64,000 nucleotides of DNA from Corynebacterium callunae DSM 20147 (GTDB lineage: Bacteria > Actinomycetota > Actinomycetes > Mycobacteriales > Mycobacteriaceae). Below the pieces are notes generated by a model. It was not told the DNA's origin. It worked only from the letters and a program-made list of their open reading frames with translations, and did not search any database. The stretch is from the NCBI RefSeq assembly GCF_000344785.1, contig NC_020506.1, positions 62,001-126,000 on the forward strand, given 5' to 3'. The position numbers were made by a program, and so were the translations under genes. Of the stretch, positions 35,372 through 54,595 are shown piece by piece; position 1 is the first letter of the stretch, and every line of letters begins with the position of its first letter.

Positions 35372-36329
35372 TTAAAAATCCTTAAATTGTGTTGATGATT
35401 CATTTCAACTTTAGCGACGAGCTGAAGACGGTGTTGTGAAGCATCCACGTAGCACTTCTAAGGTTTTTTAAAGAACAAGCACTTCAGGATTTGATGGCGA
35501 TGGCCGAAGTGCTGGTGAGTTGCACTTACTTAGCTAATTACAGTCCTGCGGGGTGGAAGTGATCAAAAACTTCTATTTCCTACTTGACAGCATAAATTGA
35601 ATGGTGTTCAAGGTTGTTGAGTTGTCCATTATGGGGCGGGGAAGAGTTTAGCCTTTAGCTCCATTGCTCTGGTTTTAGGTATATTTGGGCCTCAATGCAC
35701 AGTGTATTAAATTTGAATAAATATAGCTTTATATGCCTTTTTATTATTTTGCACCGAGTTTCCTTGGTTAAGGTTCTATTTGGGGGAGGGAATCGGCTTA
35801 AAGACTTGCCAATATTGGCTGCTAAGGCAGTGTGGGACCTGTTTTGAAAGCTTGAAAGTATTTCAAAATATGCCAAAAGTGGAGAAAATTAATATTAATT
35901 CAGTCTATTAATGTAGGAACTTACATTAAATAACGTAGACTACAATCGGCTAACTCTGTAATATATGTCTCACTTCCTTTTGGAAGATCCTTACTGGAAT
36001 CCAGAAGATTCAAGGTGGTTCAAGAGATAAAAGGGAATTGGGATATCTGTTATAAACGTCAGTTTTGGCGCTTTCCACCCGACAATCTCAGTTAAATCTC
36101 AGTGGCTACAAGATTCAGATTTTAGTTAGATAAACCCTCTGCTACTCCCTGGTGAGAAGGAGTCCTGCAGAGATCCTGAGCCTCAATTGTGGTTCCGGCT
36201 TCTATCTCAGGTTTCTCAAAATTTATAAGAACAAAGAGTTCATGTGGATCTTCACAGTTCCAGTGGGTTCATCGAAGAAACCGTTGAAAATCAGCCTTTT
36301 CAACATTCGATCCAAAAAGGAAAAATACA
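35372..36329. other. Long AT-rich region without a convincing gene
   Basis: About 950 bases in which short open frames lack a family look or a ribosome site. It contains an 8-bp inverted repeat AGCACTTC...GAAGTGCT (about 35480-35515) and the palindrome TTAATGTA-N6-TACATTAA (35908-35929). The last 100 bases form the leader of the truncated transporter gene, with AAAAGGAAAAATACA before its ATG. It probably is the old control region of a lost catabolic operon. Confidence 0.55.
35908..35929. promoter_or_regulatory. Operator-like palindrome
   Basis: TTAATGTA-GGAACT-TACATTAA, perfect 8-bp arms with a 6-base spacer in AT-rich non-coding DNA. The binding protein is unknown. Confidence 0.4.
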
Positions 36330-36524
36330 ATGACTCAATCAGCAGCAGTACGCAATAACGTGCACCCGCCCGGAGCCGTTGATAGCAAGCAGAGCCGCCG
36401 CTCACTTCGCGCAAGTACTATTGGCCAGCTTTTGGAATGGTATGAGTGGAGCTCCTACGCGGTGTTTGCACCATTCATTGCGGTAGCAATGTTTGATAAG
36501 AGCAACCCTGCTTCTGCATTGTGA
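36330..36524 (+). pseudogene. 5' fragment of MHS-family MFS transporter gene
   Basis: 64 codons with a good ribosome site (AAAAGGAAAAATACA before ATG 36330). The segment STIGQLLEWYEWSSYAVFAPF is the start of the first membrane helices of metabolite:H+ symporters (KgtP/ShiA type, normally about 430 residues). The frame breaks at about 36522, where an SDR gene tail begins. It is a deletion remnant and would be non-functional as a transporter. Confidence 0.8.
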
Positions 36525-36736
36525 AAGCGATTGCGCCTGGTTATTTTGAAACTGATTTCACCGTGGCGCACCGCCAAGCTTCCGAGCGTGAGGCGCAGAT
36601 GATGCAGCGTGTGCCGGCGCATCGCTGGGGCAAGGCCGAGGAGCTGGGCGGTGCGGTGGTTTTCCTGGCCTCCGACGCCTCTACCTTCGTATCTGGTTCG
36701 ACCCTGACCGTTGATGGCGGTTGGCTTGCCCGTTAA
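36521..36736 (+). pseudogene. 3' fragment of SDR oxidoreductase gene
   Basis: About 71 codons: AIAPGYFETDFT, then PAHRWGKAEELGGAVVFLASD and SGSTLTVDGGW, the C-terminal third of classical SDRs such as gluconate 5-dehydrogenase. The Rossmann half and catalytic Tyr/Lys are absent. It is fused directly to the transporter fragment in another frame, the product of one deletion joining two genes that were probably neighbours in an operon. Confidence 0.8.
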
Positions 36737-36949
36737 AACCTAAAACTTGCTTGTCGACGCGCCGATGCAGGCGAGTATGCAGGTACGCAGCTGAGCTGCG
36801 GGCGCCCGCGCTGCTGTCGACGTGCTGCCGGCGTTGGTGCCGGTACTGGTGGAAATTTTAAGAGAAATCTAATTGAACAGTGTATTGAACGGTGTTCAAT
36901 TTGGTGTTAGAATGTGTTCCACTTAATAAAATTCTAAGGGGAGTGCTGT
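36737..36949. other. Intergenic GC-rich stretch before bioB
   Basis: 213 bases. They hold GCTTGTCGACG at 36749, a self-complementary GCAGCTGAGCTGC and GGTGCCGG/CCGGCG repeats capable of folding, then the bioB operator and promoter. Confidence 0.4.
36884..36900. promoter_or_regulatory. BioQ-type operator upstream of bioB
   Basis: ATTGAAC-GGT-GTTCAAT, a perfect inverted repeat; its core TGAAC-N3-GTTCA resembles the BioQ site known from C. glutamicum biotin genes. An additional half site ATTGAACAGTG lies at 36872-36882. TAGAAT just downstream is a likely -10, so a bound TetR-type BioQ would block transcription. Confidence 0.8.
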
Positions 36950-37942
36950 ATGTCTATTCTTGAAACCGCCCGGCAGCAAGTCCTGGAGCAAGGCGTTGGC
37001 CTAAACCAAGAGCAACTTATTGAGGTCTTTAATTTGCCCGAGGATCAGATTCCAGAGCTTATGGAATTGGCCCACCAGGTTCGTTTGAAGTGGTGTGGTG
37101 AAGAAATTGAGGTTGAAGGAATCATCTCCCTCAAGACTGGTGGCTGCCCAGAGGATTGCCACTTCTGTTCCCAGTCTGGACTTTTTGAATCCCCAGTGCG
37201 CTCGGTGTGGCTTGATATTGCGCAGTTGGTAGAAGCTGCAAAGCAAACTGCAAAGTCTGGTGCTACCGAGTTCTGCATCGTCGCTGCAGTAAAGGGGCCT
37301 GATGAGCGCCTGATGAAGCAGCTAGAAGATGCAGTTGCTGCCATTCACGCTGAAGTGGATATTGAGGTCGCCGCATCTATTGGCACCTTGACCCAGGAGC
37401 AAGTTGAGCGTTTGGCCAAGGCCGGCGTGCACCGTTATAACCACAATCTGGAAACTGCACGTTCCTATTTCCCTGAGGTTGTTACTACTCACACCTGGGA
37501 AGAGCGTCGCGATACTTTGCGCATGGTGGCCGAGGCTGGCATGGAAGTTTGCTCCGGTGGCATTTTAGGCATGGGTGAGACCATTGAACAGCGTGCCGAG
37601 TTTGCAGTGCAGCTGGCAGAGCTCAACCCACATGAGGTTCCGATGAACTTCCTGGATCCACGCCCGGGCACTCCTTTTGCTGATCGTGAGCTTATGGATA
37701 GTCGCGATGCGCTGCGTGCCATCGGCGCTTTCCGCCTGGCCATGCCACACACCATGCTGCGTTTTGCCGGTGGTCGCGAACTCACCCTTGGTGAAAAGGG
37801 TGCCGAGCAGGGACTTTTGGGTGGCATTAATGCACTGATCGTGGGCAATTACCTCACCACCCTGGGGCGCCCTATGGAAGAAGATCTTGACATGATGGGC
37901 CGCCTGCAGCTGCCAATCAAGGTTCTTAACAAGGTCATCTAA
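36950..37942 (+). CDS. bioB: Biotin synthase BioB
   Basis: 330-residue radical SAM enzyme that inserts sulfur into dethiobiotin. The SAM cluster motif is [10 protein letters not shown] near 65-74 (CxxxCxxC). Other family regions: [11 protein letters not shown] near 165, [13 protein letters not shown] and LDPRPGTPF. The start ATG 36950 has GGGGAG eight bases before it. It is the first gene of a tight operon with bsaP and a CHY zinc finger gene, controlled by the BioQ-type site. The auxiliary cluster type cannot be fixed by eye, but the presence of bsaP points to the BsaP-dependent actinobacterial group. Confidence 0.96.
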   Translation: MSILETARQQVLEQGVGLNQEQLIEVFNLPEDQIPELMELAHQVRLKWCGEEIEVEGIISLKTGGCPEDCHFCSQSGLFESPVRSVWLDIAQLVEAAKQTAKSGATEFCIVAAVKGPDERLMKQLEDAVAAIHAEVDIEVAASIGTLTQEQVERLAKAGVHRYNHNLETARSYFPEVVTTHTWEERRDTLRMVAEAGMEVCSGGILGMGETIEQRAEFAVQLAELNPHEVPMNFLDPRPGTPFADRELMDSRDALRAIGAFRLAMPHTMLRFAGGRELTLGEKGAEQGLLGGINALIVGNYLTTLGRPMEEDLDMMGRLQLPIKVLNKVI

Positions 37943-38181
37943 TGGTTGACGAGCTGCAATTTGCCATGTTGACCGGCATTAAGCCGGAGTTTCACCCCAA
38001 TACTGGCCGTCCCTTCTCCGAGGACCAAGTCCTTTCACCTTCTGCACGCGCCGGCTACGAGGCGCCACGCTATTGCCAAATCTGTGGCCGCCGCATGAAG
38101 GTGCAAGTACGTCCCGATGGCTGGGATGCTCAATGCTCCCGTCATGGCGAAGTGGACTCTGCTTATTTGGGGCAACGCTAA
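37942..38181 (+). CDS. bsaP: Biotin synthase auxiliary protein BsaP
   Basis: 79 residues, cytosolic, with a CQICGRRM motif near 47 and a further Cys in [11 protein letters not shown], a probable metal or Fe-S site. Small proteins of this type directly follow bioB in actinobacteria and are reported to be needed for BioB activity in mycobacteria. The ATG shares one base with the bioB stop (TAATG), indicating coupled translation and close stoichiometry. Confidence 0.85.
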   Translation: MVDELQFAMLTGIKPEFHPNTGRPFSEDQVLSPSARAGYEAPRYCQICGRRMKVQVRPDGWDAQCSRHGEVDSAYLGQR

Positions 38182-38483
38182 TGCGCGGTCTCCTTATTGA
38201 CGGGGAGGGGCGCTGCGTTCACTATCACGGTCCCTTCGATGTGGTTGGCAACAAATGCGCCACCTGTAATCAGTGGTGGGCGTGTCATGCCTGCCATGAG
38301 GAACTTGCCGGCCACCCTTTCGGAAGAGTGCTTATCGACGACCCCTCGTCGCTGGAGTGCGGAAGTTGCGGGGAGTTGCTGTCCTATGGGCATGAACAAT
38401 GCCCGCAATGCGGGCATCAATTTAACCCAGGGTGTTCACTGCACCGTGACTTCTACTTTCTGGTGCCAGAAAAAGTGGCTTGA
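38181..38483 (+). CDS. CHY zinc finger protein
   Basis: 100 residues from ATG 38181, again joined to the previous stop by TAATG. Cys/His spacing fits the CHY finger: CVHYHG, CATCNQWWACHACHEEL, then CGSC and CPQCGHQFNPGCSLH, a set for three zinc ions. The function of bacterial CHY proteins is unknown. Its place as third gene behind bioB and bsaP suggests a role in metal or Fe-S supply to biotin synthase, but this is inference. Confidence 0.88.
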   Translation: MRGLLIDGEGRCVHYHGPFDVVGNKCATCNQWWACHACHEELAGHPFGRVLIDDPSSLECGSCGELLSYGHEQCPQCGHQFNPGCSLHRDFYFLVPEKVA

Positions 38484-38635
38484 CCTGCAAAGTTGTGCAA
38501 CCTAGCGGTCCCGTGTAACTTAGTGGAAGTCGCCGCGACCGACAACGCCCCGCCAGTCACACTGGTTGATGAGGCGGAAAGGAAAACAAGCGGATCGACA
38601 AACATAATCGATAGAAAACAGGAAAAACAAGGAAT

Positions 38636-38664
38636 TTGCTTTCTTGACTACCAGTTACTAAGAT
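38636..38664 (+). promoter_or_regulatory. rrn promoter, copy 1
   Basis: TTGCTT, 17 bases, TAAGAT. This is a plausible sigma-A promoter about 405 bases before 16S. A TTGACT between the boxes could be an alternative -35. Confidence 0.5.
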
Positions 38665-38729
38665 TGATCAAGCTGCCAAACACCTACTCGAGATAAAAAA
38701 TTGGGTTTGTTGTTGGTATGTGTATGTTG

Positions 38730-38747
38730 TTTGAGAACTCAATAGTG
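38730..38747 (+). promoter_or_regulatory. rrn leader antitermination-type box, copy 1
   Basis: TTTGAGAACTCAATAGTG is the conserved actinobacterial leader box related to boxA. A variant TGTGAGAACTGTATAGTG recurs in the 16S-23S spacer (40866-40883). Confidence 0.6.
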
Positions 38748-39069
38748 TGCCATTTATTTTATTATGTTTACCATAATCCCCAAACATGGTTTGGGGTTGG
38801 TCATGCCGGGTGGTGGGTTGCATATATCCCACCACTGTAAATAAGGAACATGCTCTTTGGGGTGTGTTTTAGTTTTTGTGCATGGTTGTGGTAGAACACT
38901 TTTGTTTCCCACTCTTTGACCCCGTCGGGTTGGTGGGGAACGTTTTTTGTTTTATTTTTATAACCATTATTTTTGGTTAACAGCCAGTCAATCACCCTTT
39001 TTTGTGGTGGTTGGTTGTTTGTTGTTGGCTGGGTTTTGGGCTTTTCACGGCCTTGATTTTTTTTCATAT

Positions 39070-44060
<4,991 letters not shown>

Positions 44061-44183
44061 AAACAACTTTAGGGTTGTTGGTGATACGCAAAACGTAACG
44101 AAAAATAGCAAAAAGATTTGCTCGCGTCCACTATGCAGTATTTGACACAACACGCATCATTTTTTGTGGTGTGGTGGTTGGTT

Positions 44184-44303
44184 GTGTCGGTGGTGATAGT
44201 AGCAGGGAAACGCCCGGTCCCGTTCCGAACCCGGAAGCTAAGCCTGGTTACGCTGATGGTACTGCACTCGGGAGGGTGTGGGAGAGTAGGTTACCGCCGA
44301 CCT
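44184..44303 (+). rRNA. rrf: 5S ribosomal RNA, copy 1
   Basis: About 120 bases. The terminal stem GTCGGTGGT pairs with ACCGCCGAC, and the CCGTTCCGAACCCGGAAGC loop is present. Confidence 0.95.
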
Positions 44304-44326
44304 AAAACTTAATTAGATAAACGCTG

Positions 44327-44359
44327 AAGCCCGTATGACACGTTGTGTTATACGGGCTT
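44327..44359 (+). terminator. rrn terminator 1, copy 1
   Basis: AAGCCCGTATGACAC pairs with GTGTTATACGGGCTT (one G-T pair) around a 3-base loop, just after 5S. Confidence 0.9.
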
Positions 44360-44421
44360 TAGTCATGTCTAAAAGGAGGGGTAGAACATCGTTGTGGTGT
44401 TCTTCCTTTTCTTGTGTGTTG

Positions 44422-44457
44422 GGGGGTGTGAGAAACAGTTTTGTTTCTCACACCCCC
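44422..44457 (+). terminator. rrn terminator 2, copy 1
   Basis: GGGGGTGTGAGAAAC, a 6-base loop, then GTTTCTCACACCCCC: a 15-bp perfect stem. Confidence 0.85.
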
Positions 44458-44487
44458 TTCGCATGCCTTGATATAGGGCGTATATAA

Positions 44488-44524
44488 GGGGAGGGAGAGG
44501 ACCAAAACATTCCTCTCCCTCTCC
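44488..44524. terminator. Third hairpin after rrn copy 1
   Basis: GGGGAGGGAGAGGA pairs with TCCTCTCCCTCTCC around 9 bases, followed by TTAATT. It lies just outside the duplicated unit. Confidence 0.55.
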
Positions 44525-44666
44525 TTAATTGCGTTTAGTAGTAGATATCAGTGGCAGTCAGTGTTATTCAGTATCTTTTTGCATTATGAAAATTAGCATT
44601 TGCCTTAACAGTGGAAAGTCGAGCTTCTGGACGTGACCCCTAATCTCTACACGGATGCGCTGGGCT

Positions 44667-44849
44667 TCAGTTACCTTTTGGGATCTTCATGGACATCAAA
44701 TAGTGGTGAGTAGCCCATTGGTAGATATAGGTTTCTGCTTCCCGCCGGCGAGGTTCACGTGTGAAGTAAAACCGTCGATAACCAAACTCAGCAGCCGCAT
44801 CTTCCAGCGCTGTTATAATTCGACGAGATAGACCTCGGCGTCGATAATC
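44667..44849 (-). pseudogene. GNAT-like acetyltransferase fragment cut by IS3 element
   Basis: The minus-strand frame after the IS end reads DYRRRGLSRRIITALEDAA, then AEFGYRRFYFTREPRRREAE and a short tail to TGA at 44667. The first part resembles the acetyl-CoA-binding motif A of GNAT enzymes. The upstream part on the other side of the IS is not in a clean frame (a TGA is close), so the gene was probably already decaying. Confidence 0.45.
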
Positions 44850-44899
44850 TGAACTGTCCCAGGTTTTGTTCCGTCTGAGTAGATGGGAAAATCTAGTAC

Positions 44900-45213
44900 A
44901 TGCCAAAGAAGTTTGACCAGGAAGCCAAGGACCGTGTGGTCCGCCTGGTAGAGGATCGTATCTTGGCCGAGAACCTTTCGATGCAACAAGCGTGCCAAGC
45001 AGTCGCACCAAAACTGGGCGTCTCGTGGCACACGGCCAGGCAATGGACGCAGCAGGCTCGCCGTGATGGTCTCACTCACCAACACCAGCCAGAAGACTTA
45101 GTCGCTGAAGTTGCCAAGCTGCGCCGTGAGAATCAAGAGCTGCGAGACACCAACGAATTGCTCAAGGCTGCATCGGCTTTTTTCGCATCGGAACTCGACC
45201 CAAAACGTCGGAA

Positions 45214-45217
<4 letters not shown>
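44900..45217 (+). CDS. IS3-family transposase OrfA
   Basis: 105 residues. A helix-turn-helix N-terminal part (LSMQQACQAVAPKLGVSWHT) is followed by a leucine-rich coiled coil (VAKLRRENQELRDTNELLKA) typical of OrfA proteins. It is intact. The stop overlaps the orfB ATG (ATGA at 45214-45217). Confidence 0.88.
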
Positions 45218-46137
<920 letters not shown>

Positions 46138-46159
46138 GAACAAAACCCGGGGCACTTCA

Positions 46160-46596
46160 ATCCTTGGATGTCCAGATCTGCTTCAATCTTCAGTCGCTGC
46201 ACAACGTTGGAGGAGTAAGACATCTCCGTAGGGCGCTTCAAAGATAAATGGAGGGAATGGATCATTTTCCTCTGGGCTCTATGCGTTGAGTATTCATAGG
46301 CGAGCACATCTACGAGAGAGCGAGCCTCAACAGCACTGAGTTGAAGAGGGACTAGTTCTCTCCAGCAATTGCATCTTTCGTTGCAAGCTTAAGATTGCGG
46401 ATCGACTGCTCACCTTTGCTCGATGGCGTTGCGCCGCAATACCCAACCCGAATCAGCGCCGGCAACTATGCAGCGGATCTTTTCGGATTGAGAATTCGGG
46501 TTAAGACTCCCGAATGACACAAAGCATTTAAAAAGATGCTTTTCGACGTTGCTCTGTGGGGCTGTGACCTGCGCATTTGAAAACATCGGTGAGTGT
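46160..46596. other. Spacer between IS3 element and rrn copy 2
   Basis: About 440 bases. On the minus strand an open stretch of about 70 codons (near 46163-46370; it contains SLVDVLAYEYSTHRAQRKM and RPTEMSYSSNVVQRLKIEA) looks like coding remains of an unrecognised gene, broken by the IS. GCTTTTCGACG lies at 46538. Nothing intact is seen. Confidence 0.4.
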
Positions 46597-46718
46597 GTGT
46601 AACTTAGTGGAAGTCGCCGCGACCGACAACGCCCCGCCAGTCACACTGGTTGATGAGGCGGAAAGGAAAACAAGCGGATCGACAAACACAATCATAGAAA
46701 ACAGGAAAAACAAGGAAT

Positions 46719-46747
46719 TTGCTTTCTTGACTACCAGTTACTAAGAT
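46719..46747 (+). promoter_or_regulatory. rrn promoter, copy 2
   Basis: Identical TTGCTT-N17-TAAGAT arrangement as in copy 1. Confidence 0.5.
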
Positions 46748-46812
46748 TGATCAAGCTGCCAAACACCTACTCGAGATAAAAAATTGGGTTTGTTGTTGGT
46801 ATGTGTATGTTG

Positions 46813-46830
46813 TTTGAGAACTCAATAGTG
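46813..46830 (+). promoter_or_regulatory. rrn leader antitermination-type box, copy 2
   Basis: TTTGAGAACTCAATAGTG, identical to copy 1. Confidence 0.6.
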
Positions 46831-47152
46831 TGCCATTTATTTTATTATGTTTACCATAATCCCCAAACATGGTTTGGGGTTGGTCATGCCGGGTGGTGGG
46901 TTGCATATATCCCACCACTGTAAATAAGGAACATGCTCTTTGGGGTGTGTTTTAGTTTTTGTGCATGGTTGTGGTAGAACACTTTTGTTTCCCACTCTTT
47001 GACCCCGTCGGGTTGGTGGGGAACGTTTTTTGTTTTATTTTTATAACCATTATTTTTGGTTAACAGCCAGTCAATCACCCTTTTTTGTGGTGGTTGGTTG
47101 TTTGTTGTTGGCTGGGTTTTGGGCTTTTCACGGCCTTGATTTTTTTTCATAT

Positions 47153-52143
<4,991 letters not shown>

Positions 52144-52266
52144 AAACAACTTTAGGGTTGTTGGTGATACGCAAAACGTAACGAAAAATAGCAAAAAGAT
52201 TTGCTCGCGTCCACTATGCAGTATTTGACACAACACGCATCATTTTTTGTGGTGTGGTGGTTGGTT

Positions 52267-52386
52267 GTGTCGGTGGTGATAGTAGCAGGGAAACGCCCGG
52301 TCCCGTTCCGAACCCGGAAGCTAAGCCTGGTTACGCTGATGGTACTGCACTCGGGAGGGTGTGGGAGAGTAGGTTACCGCCGACCT
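52267..52386 (+). rRNA. rrf: 5S ribosomal RNA, copy 2
   Basis: Matches copy 1. Confidence 0.95.
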
Positions 52387-52409
52387 AAAACTTAATTAGA
52401 TAAACGCTG

Positions 52410-52442
52410 AAGCCCGTATGACACGTTGTGTTATACGGGCTT
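52410..52442 (+). terminator. rrn terminator 1, copy 2
   Basis: Same 15-bp stem as copy 1. Confidence 0.9.
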
Positions 52443-52504
52443 TAGTCATGTCTAAAAGGAGGGGTAGAACATCGTTGTGGTGTTCTTCCTTTTCTTGTGT
52501 GTTG

Positions 52505-52540
52505 GGGGGTGTGAGAAACAGTTTTGTTTCTCACACCCCC
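52505..52540 (+). terminator. rrn terminator 2, copy 2
   Basis: Same 15-bp perfect stem as copy 1, at the end of the duplicated block. Confidence 0.85.
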
Positions 52541-52548
52541 TTCGCATG

Positions 52549-52883
52549 TCACAAAACTTTTTGGTTGAAGATGTACTAACAGGTTTCAAACTCATTGGCA
52601 GTAGTGCTCTTTAGATTCCTGTTCTCTGCACCGCAACTGGAGCAGTCAAAGGATGACCGTTAACTTAGGTTGAGGAGGTGCTGAGCTAAAAGCTACAAAG
52701 ATGAAGCTTGAGGTTCGCACAAAGAACTTAATAATAGGCGCCATCCTAATGTTGTTCCCGAGTCTTAAAACCTAGCAGAGCGAAGCTCAAGAGAGCCACC
52801 CAATAGCTCCACTCATAGGAATGCGCCTCTCCTCCAACGCATAGGAATGGAGGAAAAGCGCAAGTTCTAAAAGAATCTAAGCC
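52549..52883. other. Non-coding spacer after rrn copy 2
   Basis: 335 bases with no convincing gene. An imperfect hairpin (GCGCCTCTCCTCC with GGAGGAAAAGCGC) near 52825-52863 could end the MFS transcript on the minus strand but lacks a T-run. Confidence 0.4.
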
Positions 52884-54365
52884 TTAGCGGAAGACTGCAA
52901 AAGGCCTGGATTCATAAGCTGCAGGTACAGAAGCTGGATCCTGTGCTGGGCGGCGTCGTTGTGCAACGCGGCCTACAGTTGCCGGGATCAAAACAGCTGC
53001 GGTAAGAGTTGCTGCGAGAGTGAAAGCAAGGTTGATGCCGAGGGAGATGGTGCCGGCCATTGCTACCTCAGAGTTAAGTCCATTTCCATCGCGGATGGCT
53101 AGGAATACCGAGGTGGAGATGGCGATACCGATAGCAGCCCCTAGGGAGGAGGACATCTTGAATACGCCAGCGCCAGCGCCGGTGCGTTCCTTTGGCAAGG
53201 TGCCCAGAGCTGTGTCGGTAACTGGGGTTGCAAAGAGCCCCAAGCCGATGCCGTAGAGGGAGAAGCCAAGTAGGGAGATTGCGATGTACGCACCTTCGGA
53301 CACGTTGGTGATCATCATGAGGGCTACGGAGATTGCAACCAAAATGCCTGCGACAACGATGACGGCACGGGCGCCAACTTTTTGCATGGTTTTTTCGCCA
53401 ACACGGATGAAGAGCAAAACACACACTGCGAAGCCGATGCTGGTGAGGCCAGAAACGGTGGAGGAAACTCCCCAGCCGGACTGCTGAATCCACATGACTA
53501 CGGCAACAACACCGCCGGTAGCGCTCATGAGGAAGTTGGTAAGGGTGGCGCCACTAAATGCGCGGTCTTTGAAAAGATTAAAATCCAGTACTGGCCAAGC
53601 CACAAACTTCTCAATTTGGAAGAAGAGAACCAGGAAGGTAGCAGATACTGCGAGCAAGGTCCAGGTCATCCAGTTAGTCCAGCCCAGTGCTTCACCTTGA
53701 GTGATAAAGAGTTCGAGGGAGAGCACTGCAAGGGCAAGTGCGCCGATGCCGTACCAGTCCAAACGCATGCCTACGTGCTGGGCAGGGCGAGATTCTGGAA
53801 TGTGGCGGGTCATAAAGATGGAAACTAAGGAGACAAAAGCTCCGAGGACAAAGATGCCACGCCAGCCGAAGGGGCTTGCTACAACCAGGCCGGCGAAGAG
53901 GGCGCAGAAACCGGTGCCACCCCAAGAACCGATGGACCAGATGGAGACGGCTCTTTGGCGAGCTGCTCCCAACCAGTAGGTTTTCACCAGGGCGAGGGAA
54001 GAGGACATAATAGCGGCTGCTGCCAGGCCTTGCAGCACGCGACCAACGATCACCATTTCAGTGGCGAAGGCTGACGTAGCAGCGGCGATAAGGAGGGAGC
54101 CGATAATATTAAGAATATTTCCTAAGGTCATAACCTTAACGCGACCAAAAACGTCGGCGATACCGCCGGCAGCCACGATAAAAGTGCCACAAAATAGTGC
54201 GGCGGCTACAACCGCGATATTCATGGTCTCTGTGCTCATCCCCAGGGAAGTACCCATATCTGGGCCGATATTGAGGGTGGATTGTGCAAAAAGCCAAAAT
54301 GTTAAAACTGATAATACGATGCCAATCAGAGCTTTATCTTCGCCCCGGTACGTCGTAGGATTCAT
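52884..54365 (-). CDS. MFS multidrug-type exporter (DHA2, 14-helix)
   Basis: 493 residues, about 14 membrane helices. The MFS motif A region is GGIADVFGRVKVM near 67-80; further family regions are GRVLQGLAAAAIMSSSLAL and GSWGGTGFCALFAGLV. A Pro/Arg-rich cytoplasmic tail ends the protein. DHA2 members expel cationic drugs and dyes using the proton gradient. Expression is probably controlled by a TetR-type repressor binding the twin operator directly before the ATG at 54365. The repressor gene itself is not found next to it. Confidence 0.85.
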   Translation of the reverse strand: MNPTTYRGEDKALIGIVLSVLTFWLFAQSTLNIGPDMGTSLGMSTETMNIAVVAAALFCGTFIVAAGGIADVFGRVKVMTLGNILNIIGSLLIAAATSAFATEMVIVGRVLQGLAAAAIMSSSLALVKTYWLGAARQRAVSIWSIGSWGGTGFCALFAGLVVASPFGWRGIFVLGAFVSLVSIFMTRHIPESRPAQHVGMRLDWYGIGALALAVLSLELFITQGEALGWTNWMTWTLLAVSATFLVLFFQIEKFVAWPVLDFNLFKDRAFSGATLTNFLMSATGGVVAVVMWIQQSGWGVSSTVSGLTSIGFAVCVLLFIRVGEKTMQKVGARAVIVVAGILVAISVALMMITNVSEGAYIAISLLGFSLYGIGLGLFATPVTDTALGTLPKERTGAGAGVFKMSSSLGAAIGIAISTSVFLAIRDGNGLNSEVAMAGTISLGINLAFTLAATLTAAVLIPATVGRVAQRRRPAQDPASVPAAYESRPFAVFR

Positions 54366-54376
54366 GGTCGTTCTCT

Positions 54377-54440
54377 TTCTATCAATCTATAGAAACCTTA
54401 TGCATTTAATGTATAACATGGTTTCTATAGATTGATAGAA
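54377..54440. promoter_or_regulatory. Twin tetO-like operator upstream of MFS exporter
   Basis: Two copies in inverted orientation, 21-bp arms at 54377-54397 and 54420-54440, perfect to each other with a 22-base spacer. Each arm contains TTCTATAGATTGATAGAA (or its complement), itself an inverted repeat TTCTAT-N6-ATAGAA that resembles tet operators. The spacer contains TATAAC-like -10 sequence. Such an arrangement is typical between a TetR repressor gene and its efflux target. Confidence 0.75.
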
Positions 54441-54442
54441 TT

Positions 54443-54595
54443 ATGACCAAAACCACTTTTGCAGAAGCGCTTTTCGACGCCTCCCTGTCCAGCAGCGCGG
54501 CGTCGCAAAGCAGGGCCTTAAAGGCCCCACTTAACCTCCGCCGGCTGGCGGGAAATAACTGTTTTACCTCGGTGAATGCTGAGCAGGACCGCTGA
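54443..54595 (+). other. 50-codon open frame where a repressor gene would be expected
   Basis: From ATG 54443, right after the operator, the frame starts MTKTTFAEALFDASLSSSAA and runs 50 codons to TGA, entering the 3' end of the convergent amidohydrolase gene. It does not look like a complete TetR protein and has no ribosome site. It may be the leftover start of a deleted repressor gene, or chance. Confidence 0.25.

Noticed and set aside
35655..35876. 73-codon minus-strand frame in the gene-free region.
   Set aside because: No ribosome site, no family resemblance, atypical composition; treated as noise.
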